Positions 1 through 8,499 of a DNA stretch of 64,000 bases are shown one piece after another. The translations under genes were made by a program, and so were the position numbers. Source of the DNA: Hemileia vastatrix (taxonomy: Eukaryota; Basidiomycota; Pucciniomycetes; Pucciniales; Zaghouaniaceae). The stretch lies in contig JASXTE010000001.1 in the NCBI GenBank assembly GCA_030280995.1, positions 29,296,606-29,360,605 of the forward strand, in the 5' to 3' direction. Under the pieces are notes generated by a model, which was given only the letters and a program-made list of their open reading frames with translations, did no database searches and was not told where the DNA came from. Every line of letters starts with the position of its first letter. Position 1 is the stretch's first letter.

Positions 1-17
1 ACCCCCAGCCAGAAAGC

Positions 18-300
18 ATGAGTATAGAGGAAAAGGATGCCCTCTTAAAAAAGATAACTATCAAAAAGACGTCTCCTCCTCTTCAGGATCAACTGTCCCA
101 CCTGGCCAAACAGGTTCTGAAGCTAGAGGAATCAAAATCTCTCATGTTCAAAGAGGTAGAGCAGTTGCAAAACAATTGCAAGGTAGGATTTCAGCAGATG
201 AATCAGGCAATGGCAGAATTAAAGGGAGGCCAGCCCAGTCAATCAAATCAGCAACCCCCTACCCAAGGAGGGTCCACTCACTCCCAGGAGAAAATCCTGG
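18..300 (+). CDS. P-A gag ORF1, N-terminal part, interrupted by a MITE
   Basis: This frame is open from base 3; the true start is probably upstream, because the equivalent ORF in copy P-C begins about 80 bases earlier. The peptide is charged and looks like a coiled coil, with leucine, lysine and glutamate spacing (HLAKQVLKLEES, then FKEVEQLQ), followed by a Q/P/S-rich linker. I infer a structural gag N-terminus. At base 300 the frame is cut by the MITE and it resumes at 564 with the same reading sense as in P-C. Confidence 0.7.
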
Positions 301-560
301 CACCGCGCAATACGGGGGGAGGACTTGTTAGCAAGTCCGCAACCTTGGACTCAAATTCACCACAGATTGAACACACATTGAGCTATTGACAAAGGAACCA
401 TACAATCAGGGATGAACACCACTCAGCATAACAGTTTTTGTGGGTCTTCAAGTAGAGTTCAGTATGAGTTCAGTATGAGTTCAGTCTGAGTTCCATCTGA
501 GTTCAGTCTGAGTTCAGGTTGGGGACTTGCTAGCAAGTCCACCCCCTATATTGCGTAGTG
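301..560 (+). mobile_element. 260-bp CACTA-type MITE, copy 1
   Basis: A non-coding element flanked by the 3-bp duplication TGG (298-300 and 561-563). Removing it with one TGG restores the sequence found at the same place in copies P-B and P-C. The ends are imperfect inverted repeats of about 38 bp. On the complementary strand the right end starts CACTACGCAATAT. Both ends contain the palindrome GGACTTGCTAGCAAGTCC (left copy with one change). The middle has short direct repeats of the type GAGTTCAGTCT (about 452-525). CACTA-like termini and a 3-bp duplication fit the EnSpm/CMC superfamily. No transposase is present. Confidence 0.9.
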
Positions 561-563
561 TGG

Positions 564-709
564 TAGACAAATGGAAATGGGACTGGTTTCACCAACAGTG
601 GACAAGCCACAGTTGCAACAGGGATCCACCCCCTCATCTGACTTCCTCAGCTCACCCTTACAAGGGAAAAAAGTGCCAAAAATCAGGACTTGCAACCATC
701 CCTTGGTAA
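564..709 (+). CDS. P-A gag ORF1, C-terminal part
   Basis: Continuation of ORF1 after the MITE, ending in TGG TAA at 709. It contains the K/EKWKWDW motif and a HPYKGKK segment, both found in the same frame in copies P-B and P-C. The ORF overlaps the large gag-pol ORF in another frame. The slippery heptamer at 667-673 lies inside the overlap, about 36 bases before this stop. Confidence 0.65.
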
Positions 710-3700
710 GTAACTTACCCTCTCAGATTAGACATAATACTGATAATTACAATATAGGTAATTCTATTGATGTTAAATCTGTACAAAAAATAGAGGAGGA
801 TTTAAGAAATTTAGGTTTTAGAGTAGATACACCTGACTTGTCTTTTGTCCATAATAACAGTACTATATACAATGATAATACAGTTAATCCTCAGTTGCAA
901 CCACCTACTAGTGAGATGAGAAGTTCACAGGAGAGTGAGAGAATTGAAAAGGAGGACATGGAATATTTTAACAATAATCCAACTGTCCATAGAATTGTTT
1001 CAGCATTGTGGAATAGAATGACTGATTGTGAGGAACAGACAGTTAAGCTCACTAGTGATACAATTTCATCCTTGACATTGAACATTTCTCAATTAGCAAC
1101 ACGTAATAAAGAATTAGAGAAAGAACATTTGTCTCTAACTCTTAAATATGATTCATTGAGTAATAAATATAATGACCTTTCAAACAAATTTTGTGAGTTA
1201 GAAAAATTATATGAAACACACTTATTAAAGACTGAATCAAGAACAAAGTTATCTTTTGCACAGACAAATCAAAGTGTCTCTGAGCTGCTACAAAGATTAA
1301 CTAAAGTTGAGATTGAAACTGCCAATCTACTGATGAACCAGGATAATCATAAGTATAATCAATATAATAATAATCCTTTCATTGGCAAAAGTGAATCTCA
1401 TTCCTTCCCTGTACCACCACAATTAAAACCATCTGGTGGTAGTGTCAAATCTGAAAATGTAAGTCACAAATCCGTGCAGGAAGAAATACAAGACCATTTA
1501 TCAAAAGTGAATGAGTTGTTGAATTTACCTAAGATTAGTAAGATAAAATCCAATCAGAAGAACTGGCCTAAGATAGATCAGTACCCAACTTATGATGGGG
1601 AAGCCAGCTCTGATTGGCAACATTTTATTCAAAGAATTGACAACTTGAAATTCTCATATAAGTTACCAGATGAAGAGATAACATCAAAATTAATTTCTTT
1701 ATTTAAGGATGTTGCTTTATTATGGTTTGAAGCTGTCTTAAGTGAGGGTAGAGACTACTCTTGGGCTGAATGGAAACAACTTATTGAAAAACAATTTGGA
1801 GGTTCTAAATTCAGGCTTACTCAGCAAAGACTGTATGAGAAGACTAGGTATAATCCGTTGAATGGTGACAAACCTATGGTATTTTTAATGAATTTAAACA
1901 AAATATTAAAAGCCATTGAGCCTCATATGGATTTTAACTTATGGAAAGATAAGATAATATACAAATTACCTATATCTGTCAGAGACATTGTTGTAGCTAG
2001 AACATTAAATGTTACTGAATATTCTGACTTTATTAATATTTGCAATGAAATATTATTAAACCATAAGTATGAATCAAGGTATTCCACTTATAAGCAAAAT
2101 GTTGAACCTGTAAAAACTCAGAATTCAAAAACACTTCAGGAGAAGCAGAAAAAACCTACTGCACCTGTAGTACCTAAAAAGTATGAAACAAATACTTGTT
2201 ATAAGTGTAACAAACCTTGGGTAAAAGGTCACAAATGTGAGAAAAACATAAATATTGTTGAAAATCAACGTGAATCTGAAACTGAAACTGAAAAAAGTAA
2301 AGAATCAAGTGATTATGACAGCAATATCTCATATAGTGATGAAAATGAAGTCTGTATGTTGGAAGATGATTTGTCCATCTTTGAAAATCCAATATTAAAC
2401 ATGGACTCAAATGATTCTTTAATGAATTTTGAGGATGCTGAAATCATTAAGGATATACAAGCTGATAACTTTAGAATGACACCTATCACGGTTCCAGCTA
2501 TCATTTCTGGTGAAAATGTTAATATAGTATTGGACACAGGAGCTGCTGGTTCAGTTGTTTCCACTAATACATTACAGAAAATTGATAGTGAATATAAGTT
2601 TAATCTTGAACCACTTCAAAATAAAAATTGGAGAGGTTTTGGATCAGTACTACACCCCATTGGTAAATACAAAGCTGCTGTTTTCTTTAAACACCAACAT
2701 GGTTATGTAAGGGTAACTTGTGACTTTTTAGTAATGGATAATACTAATTGTAGTAACTGTTTTATCATTGGAAATGATATTCTGACTAAATTTGGTGTAA
2801 AATTAGACCCTGCTAATAACAATTTTACAATTGGCATGAATGGTAAAAGGAAATTTAAAATAAATTCTTTTAACACTGTCTTACACATTAAGTCAGTAAC
2901 AAATTCCCCGTCTAAAGGAAGAGAATCCAATGAGTTGGAACTTCTGGAAACAGAAATTTCAAAAGCATCATTTGGCACTCAGATAAGTGAAACTGAGAAA
3001 GATAATATTTTGGAATTAATTAAAGCTTTTCCAATGGCTTTTGCACATGGTACAAATGAGCTTGGCCTTGTAAAAGATCATGAAATGAAAATTAGTTTAA
3101 CCTGTGACATGGATAATATTCCTGCTAGTCTTAAAAAGAAACCATACCCTGCTTCACCAATGAAGAGGAAAGACATAGAGGATAATATTAAGATGTTATT
3201 AAAAATGAACATTCTTGAAAAGGTTGAGACTACAACAAAATATTGTGTAATATCACCAGTGCTAATTTCTTATGAACAAGATAAAGCAAGACTGTGCGGT
3301 GATTATAGAGCATTAAATACATTTACAGTAGATGATATTTATCCCTTGCCAAGGATTGCCTCTATACATTCTACCCTTAAAGGTGCTAAATATATAAGTT
3401 GCCTAGATGGAAATAAAGGGTACCATCAAATTCCTGTTGAAAAGAATTCACAGAACTTTTTGTTGATAACAACACACATGGGAATTTATAAGTATGTCAG
3501 AATGCCATTTGGACCAAAGAATGCTCCATCAGTATTTCAAAAGTTAATGGATATAACATTCCATAATGAAATGATTGAGGGATGGTTAATGGTATACATT
3601 GATGACATCATAGTGTTCTCTAAAACTTTTGATGAACACTTAATCCATTTAAGGAAAGTATTTCAGAAAATGGATGAAATAAAAATGACCCTTGCATTGA

Positions 3701-3888
3701 AAAAATGTAAATTTGGGTTTGAATCTTTAAAAGTTCTTGGTCATATTGTATCTGGCTTACAAATATGTGTAGACCAAAATAAAGTGGCTGCAATAAAGAA
3801 TATTGGCATTCCTCAAAATGTGAAGGATGTACAATCTTTTCTTGGAATGTGTGGTTATTATAGACAATATATAAAAAACTACCAATGA
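571..3888 (+). CDS. Gag-protease-reverse transcriptase polyprotein of P-A (1105 codons)
   Basis: The longest open frame in the window. Order seen: a coiled-coil region (about residues 100-240); a retrotransposon capsid-like domain (about 331-504, with WPKIDQYP and DVALLWFEA); a zinc knuckle of the CX2C...GHxC type (C543 to C556); an aspartic protease with DTGAA (D655); and reverse transcriptase from about 890 with GDYRALNT, MPFGPKNAPS and the catalytic YIDD at 1009-1012. The ATG at 571 lies in the overlap with ORF1. It is likely that the real protein is made by a -1 frameshift at 667-673, so the start is uncertain. The ORF ends at TGA 3886-3888, where P-C has a serine codon (TCA), so this stop is a mutation and the frame goes on into RNase H. 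Confidence 0.9.
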   Translation: MEMGLVSPTVDKPQLQQGSTPSSDFLSSPLQGKKVPKIRTCNHPLVSNLPSQIRHNTDNYNIGNSIDVKSVQKIEEDLRNLGFRVDTPDLSFVHNNSTIYNDNTVNPQLQPPTSEMRSSQESERIEKEDMEYFNNNPTVHRIVSALWNRMTDCEEQTVKLTSDTISSLTLNISQLATRNKELEKEHLSLTLKYDSLSNKYNDLSNKFCELEKLYETHLLKTESRTKLSFAQTNQSVSELLQRLTKVEIETANLLMNQDNHKYNQYNNNPFIGKSESHSFPVPPQLKPSGGSVKSENVSHKSVQEEIQDHLSKVNELLNLPKISKIKSNQKNWPKIDQYPTYDGEASSDWQHFIQRIDNLKFSYKLPDEEITSKLISLFKDVALLWFEAVLSEGRDYSWAEWKQLIEKQFGGSKFRLTQQRLYEKTRYNPLNGDKPMVFLMNLNKILKAIEPHMDFNLWKDKIIYKLPISVRDIVVARTLNVTEYSDFINICNEILLNHKYESRYSTYKQNVEPVKTQNSKTLQEKQKKPTAPVVPKKYETNTCYKCNKPWVKGHKCEKNINIVENQRESETETEKSKESSDYDSNISYSDENEVCMLEDDLSIFENPILNMDSNDSLMNFEDAEIIKDIQADNFRMTPITVPAIISGENVNIVLDTGAAGSVVSTNTLQKIDSEYKFNLEPLQNKNWRGFGSVLHPIGKYKAAVFFKHQHGYVRVTCDFLVMDNTNCSNCFIIGNDILTKFGVKLDPANNNFTIGMNGKRKFKINSFNTVLHIKSVTNSPSKGRESNELELLETEISKASFGTQISETEKDNILELIKAFPMAFAHGTNELGLVKDHEMKISLTCDMDNIPASLKKKPYPASPMKRKDIEDNIKMLLKMNILEKVETTTKYCVISPVLISYEQDKARLCGDYRALNTFTVDDIYPLPRIASIHSTLKGAKYISCLDGNKGYHQIPVEKNSQNFLLITTHMGIYKYVRMPFGPKNAPSVFQKLMDITFHNEMIEGWLMVYIDDIIVFSKTFDEHLIHLRKVFQKMDEIKMTLALKKCKFGFESLKVLGHIVSGLQICVDQNKVAAIKNIGIPQNVKDVQSFLGMCGYYRQYIKNYQ
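667..673 (+). other. Candidate -1 ribosomal frameshift site, A AAA AAG
   Basis: In the ORF1 frame the codons are GGA AAA AAG, so the heptamer is A AAA AAG in the canonical X XXY YYZ phase. A one-base backward slip joins ORF1 exactly to the large gag-pol frame (next codon GTG at 673). The same heptamer in the same phase is at 15347-15353 in P-C. No stimulatory RNA structure was evaluated. Confidence 0.5.
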
Positions 3889-5358
3889 ATTGCTGCACCA
3901 CTGACCACACTGATAAAGAAATCAGAAGCTTTCATTTGGAATAATGAAAGACAACAAGCTTTTAATAATTTGAAAGAATGTTTAATGACAGCTCCTATCT
4001 TGGGATTACCAGATTTCCAATTACCTTTTGTATTATATACAGATGCAAGTTTTATTGGACTGGGTGCTGCTTTGCATCAAAAACAACTTATTGAAGGAAA
4101 AATGTCAGAAGTAGTAATCTGCTATATTTCACGTACTCTGAGAAGTGGTGAATTAAAATATGGTGCTACTCAACTTGAATGTTTGGCAGTAGTATGGGCT
4201 CTTGAAAAGCTACATTATTACCTTGAAGACCAAAAATTTGAGTTAATAACTGACTGTAGTGCAGTTAAGTCACTCTTAAACATGAAAACTCCTAATAGAC
4301 ACATGTTTAGATGGCAATTAGCTGTACAAGAATACAGAGGACGGATGACTATAACACATAGAGCAGGAACCTTGCACTCTAATGTAGATCTGTTATCTAG
4401 AGTACCTCTGCCTAATAATGATGATAATCCTGCTTATCTTCCTGAGTCAGAGATTATTAACATTTATGGCATTTATATTGTAGATCTTGAGGATGAATTT
4501 ATGCAATCAATTCTTGATAAGTATAATTCAGATCATGAATTAAGTAAATTAACTACAATATTAAATGATCCATCTAATGCTTCAATGAATGTTTTAATAA
4601 AAACATTACCAATTAAGTATAAAGAGGCATTAGAAAAAGGAAAATTTTCCATTGAGGATGGTTTTATATATTACAGGAAAAAATTAAGTAATGTGATTGT
4701 AATTCCCCCTTCAATGAAGGAGTTAATGTTAAGTATATGTCATGATGATATATTAGCAGGTCATTTTGACTACCATAAAACATTAACCAGAGTAAAAAAC
4801 ACAGCTTGGTGGATTAACATGTCTGAGGATGTTCAGAAATATGTTGAAACATGTGATTCTTGTCAAAAATCTAAAAGATTAACAGGAAAAAGAGCTGGTT
4901 TATTACAACAAATTGAGCAACCAAAAGCTCCATGGGAAATCATTAACATGGACTTTGTAACAGGTTTGCCAATAGCAGGGCATAAGAGTTATAACTCCTG
5001 CTGGGTAATTGTAGATAGATTTACAAAGATGTGTAGATTTATTCCTACCCACAAAGAGGTTTCTGCAAAGGACTTAGCTTTTTTATGGTGGACACAAATG
5101 TTAAATACAGCAGGTTTCCCCAAAGCAATAGTTTCTGACATAGATCCTAAATTTACTTCTGAGTTCTGGACGTCACTTATGGATGTTTCAGGGTGTCAAT
5201 TAAAACTTTCTACAGCACACCATCCACAAACTGATGGGCTAGCAGAAAGAATGATACAAACCTTAGAAGATATGATAAGAAGATACTGTGCTTTTGGTCT
5301 TAATTTTAAAGACAATGACAAATTCACGCATGATTGGGTAACCTTATCCCAGGTTTAG
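3889..5358 (+). pseudogene. P-A RNase H and integrase core, downstream of a nonsense codon
   Basis: This is the same frame as the gag-RT ORF, separated from it only by TGA at 3886-3888; the first ATG is at 3970. RNase H shows LYTDAS (the D is residue 25 from that ATG), the YGATQLECLA segment and ITDCSAVK. The integrase part shows an HHCC zinc finger (HDDILAGHF followed by CDSCQ), the first catalytic D in NMDFVTG, the second in VSDIDPKF, and the E in DGLAERMIQ, so DD35E is complete. SDID replaces the more usual SDRD seen in P-C. The frame ends at a single-base deletion near 5350 relative to P-B and P-C, which brings in TAG at 5356. Confidence 0.85.
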
Positions 5359-5597
5359 AATTTGCATATAATAGTACAGTACATTCTGTCACTGGCAAAA
5401 AGCCATTTGAGTTATGGTTGGGTTATGTACCTAATACCCCTGCTAAAACTCTTAATAAGTTACCTAGATTGGATATTCATCCAGGTACTAAATCTTTTCT
5501 TCAGATGCAGTAATTATGCAGAAAGCATGCTCAAGAATGTATAAATAAGGCTTTTGAGTATGAAAAGAAAAGATGGGATAAAGCCCATAAAGAACAA

Positions 5598-6029
5598 ATG
5601 TTCAAAGAGGGTGATGAAGTCCTTATTTCAACGCTACATTTCAATTTAAATGGTAATGTTAAATTGAAGGATCCATTCATTGGACCATTTGTAGTTAAAA
5701 AGATGGTTGGTAATAATGCTGTTGAGGTTATTCTATATGCACCTTATGATAGAAAACATCCAGTATTTCCTATTTCTCTTATAAAACCATACCATTCTAA
5801 TGATACTTCTCTCTTTCCAAGAAGATCAGGAAGGCATAAACAGCAACCTGAAGAAATAGTGGAAAAAGCAGAAATTGAAAAGATACTTAAAACGAGACAC
5901 CTTACTAAAGAAAAGGGAGTTGAGTATCTATTAAGATTTAAAAATAAATCAAGTGAATATGACCAGTGGATTCCAGAAAATGAAATCTCTGATCTTAAAA
6001 ATCTCTTGAAAAAATTTAAATCTAAATAA
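5598..6029 (+). pseudogene. P-A integrase C-terminus with chromodomain
   Basis: The integrase C-terminus resumes in the shifted frame. It holds the GPFVVKKMVGNNAVEV beta-barrel (GPF/Y-like) segment and then a chromodomain (EIEKILKTRHLTKEKGVEYL, followed by an aromatic WIPE motif). Between 5359 and 5597 the same frame is readable apart from a TAA near 5512, where P-C has a glutamate codon. A chromodomain at the integrase end usually directs integration to heterochromatin, which fits this transposon-on-transposon region. It ends with TAA just before the polypurine tract. Confidence 0.85.
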
Positions 6030-6126
6030 TACTGTTCATTCAGTATATGTATTATAAAATTTTTTTTTTTATTTTATTATTTCATTCCTTAAGATTAATT
6101 AAAATGTCTTAACATTTTTTTTTGTT

Positions 6127-6144
6127 TTTTTTGGGGTGAGGGAG
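6127..6144 (+). other. Polypurine tract of P-A
   Basis: A T-run followed by GGGGTGAGGGAG directly before the TGTCAGCC start of the 3' LTR. The same arrangement precedes the P-C and P-B 3' LTRs. It is the presumed plus-strand priming site. Confidence 0.8.
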
Positions 6145-7321
6145 TGTCAGCCTAAATATCCTTAGGACTGAGTATTTCTTATGCTTAAAATAAGATAACC
6201 TTAACTAGATTAAGCTTATATCTTAAAAATAAGGTTAAAATAATAATATATATTATTTTATTATATATATATATAATTATTATTCTATTATATAATTTAT
6301 AATAGTTTAAATAGCTTATCCATGGCCTAATAATACTTATTAAGGTGTTAATGGAGTCATAATATACTTATCTTAAGTGATATGAGGTAATTATTGACAT
6401 ACATAAGCTTATATGTATACATAAATCTCATATTCAGTGAAATATGCAGTATATTATGTATATTTAGGTATATAAGTGGGTTTTAGCCCCTTAATAGCCT
6501 ATAACCTTTGTTTTTCTGCTTATTTTAGGTCATATGGACGAAATCAGTGGACTCACAACGCCTACAGAAGCATAGACACCTATATCAGGCGCATACACCC
6601 AGTTTGGACAACTAAAATTACTTCCTTGGATGGTTATTCACGGATTTATGGGTTGGAAAGATGTTTTTGGGTTAATGTGCATGCTTGGGGATGTTATTGG
6701 GGGCTTGGACATTTTATTTTTTTCCTTTATATGCTTTTAGTTTCATTAAATCTCTTTTTGATCATTTATTTTACCTGTTTCTTTATGGTATCCGCTTTTA
6801 TCTGGGATTTCTATTTATGGTATGACTCTGTGTTATTATTAATAGTGATGGAGGGTCCTTACTGGAGGTCTGGGTGTTGAAACTGCTTGAAGTGGACGCC
6901 ATGGGGAGGTGATGGGCCCTCACAGTGCTGTAATTGCCGGGGATAGCAGTGACATCATCTGGATTGAAGGTCTGTGCACTCCAGTGGATTTGGGTATAAG
7001 TAAGGAGGGATTTTGACGGCTTATTATCATCATTCAATTACTACACTTCAAACAAACATTACACTACAATTATTAACATTCAGAAATATATTATAAAGCC
7101 CTTATAAATTGATATTATCTTTATAAAAGCTATAACTATATTTTATTCTTCTATTTTCCACCACTAGCACGCATTTAAATCCAAGTATTGTGAGTTTTAT
7201 TTGAGTATAACTATTCTAATAGTCTTCCCCTGAGGTTTAATAACTAAATCATTTATAAATAAGTAGTAGGACCATAAAATAACACTATTATATCATACTT
7301 ATATACTAGACTGTAGTGACA
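6145..7321 (+). repeat. 3' LTR of P-A (1177 bp)
   Basis: Starts TGTCAGCC and ends in TGACA, as do the two P-C LTRs. It is AT-rich, with a run of TA dinucleotides around 6245-6290. Sequence after 7321 is gag of another copy, which fixes the right border. A hydrophobic reading frame (6476-6880, GTG start) lies in the second half; I do not treat it as a gene. Confidence 0.93.
6469..6476 (+). promoter_or_regulatory. TATA box candidate in the P LTR
   Basis: TATATAAG at mid-LTR, followed by GTGGGTTTTAG. The other P LTRs have CTATAAG at the same place. This is the likely core promoter of family P. Confidence 0.5.
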
Positions 7322-7443
7322 CTTCCCCTCCTCAGCAGGATCAACTGTCTCATCTGGCAAAGCAGGTTCTGAAACTGGAGGAATCAAAGTCTTCCATGCT
7401 AAAGGAGGTAGATCAGTTAAAAAACAACTGCAAGGTGGGTTTC

Positions 7444-8244
7444 TGTCAGTGTTCCCCTTGGTCTAGAAGATAAAAACTTGAGGTCCTACAAGGGTTTTGA
7501 TGGGTTTAATGGGCTCTCAACAATTTGGTACATATTTCCTATAACTTCTGATTGTTTTACTCAATTAAAAAGAGGTAATTTATCAAGATATTATTATATT
7601 TTATAGATTAGAATTATGTTGTTGTAACTACTAATATGATAAAGTATAGTAATAAAGAATTTAAGTAGTAATGTATAAAAATGTTTTGTAAGTAAGTAAT
7701 GATCTGAAAAGAACAAAAAGAGAGGGCCTTTTACAGGAAAAGATGTGAGAAATAAAGACACAGAGTTAACACCACCTGATACAAGGGTGTGAGAAAAAGA
7801 AACTAAATAAAGAGTGTATGTGAAATAATAAAAGATATAGAAAATAGTGCGTAAATAAAGGTATCATTTTATTTGAAATAAAACTTAGAGTCCCTTGGTC
7901 CATCACATTTGGTACAAAACATTTGATTTAAAATGGTTATTAAACAAATTCTAAATAAAGAAATTTATAAAGTTTCTTCTTTTTATATTTTTTATATTTT
8001 TAATACAATTTTTATTCCCTCTCATCTGTATTATTGAGTAGAGTGTTAGGGAGTAAAAATGTGTGTGACAATTACGTATTTTTATTAATTATTTACATTA
8101 CTTATTGTACTTAGCTAGTTAGTTGTAAGTAATACATAAGTAGGTAGTAAACAATTAATTATTAGTAAGGATTTAAAAGGCTTGAATTCATATCAGTAAG
8201 ATAATTAATTATTTTACTGGATAAGTCTAGTAGCCTGGCTGAAA
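7444..8244 (-). repeat. Solo LTR of family M inside P-B gag
   Basis: Flanked by the 5-bp duplication GTTTC (7439-7443 and 8245-8249). Removing it rejoins the gag ORF1 of P-B. Its ends are TGTCAGTG and CCTGGCTGAAA, and it matches the LTRs at 24237-25044 and 32993-33784, so it was left by recombination of a full M element inserted on the minus strand. No internal sequence remains. The TATA box seen in the M1 LTRs is altered here (TTTTACAGG). Confidence 0.9.
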
Positions 8245-8255
8245 GTTTCCAACAG

Positions 8256-8498
8256 ATGAATCAAACCTTGGCAGAGTTAAAGGTAGGGCAGCCAAGCCAA
8301 CAACCCCCTACCCAAGGAGAGTCAAATCATTCCCAGGAAAAAATCCTGGTAGAGAAATGGAAGTGGGATCGGTCCCACCAGAAATGGTCCAGTCACAATT
8401 TTAACAGGGATACTCCCCCTCATCATATTTCCTCAGCTCACCCCTACAAAGGAAAGAAAAAGTGCCAAAAATCAGGGCTTGCACAAATCCTGTGGTAA
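8256..8498 (+). pseudogene. P-B gag ORF1, distal part
   Basis: Matches P-C ORF1 from the MNQTLAELK segment through EKWKWDR and HPYKGKKK, and ends at TGG TAA like P-A. The proximal part is at 7322-7443, before the solo LTR. The slippery region has three extra bases (GGA AAG AAA AAG), which keep the frame but break the exact heptamer. Confidence 0.75.
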
Positions 8499-8499
8499 G

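Larger units (their letters stand above)
1..7321 (+). mobile_element. Ty3/gypsy chromovirus copy P-A, 5' end outside the window
   Basis: An LTR retrotransposon read left to right: gag ORF1, gag-protease-RT ORF, RNase H, integrase with a chromodomain, polypurine tract, 3' LTR. It is the best preserved copy of family P here. I see only one nonsense codon (3886-3888), one single-base deletion near 5350, one nonsense codon near 5512, and a MITE in gag. Its 5' LTR and leader lie left of base 1. Just after its 3' LTR the sequence resumes in the gag ORF1 of another copy (P-B), so P-A is inserted inside P-B. Confidence 0.93.
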
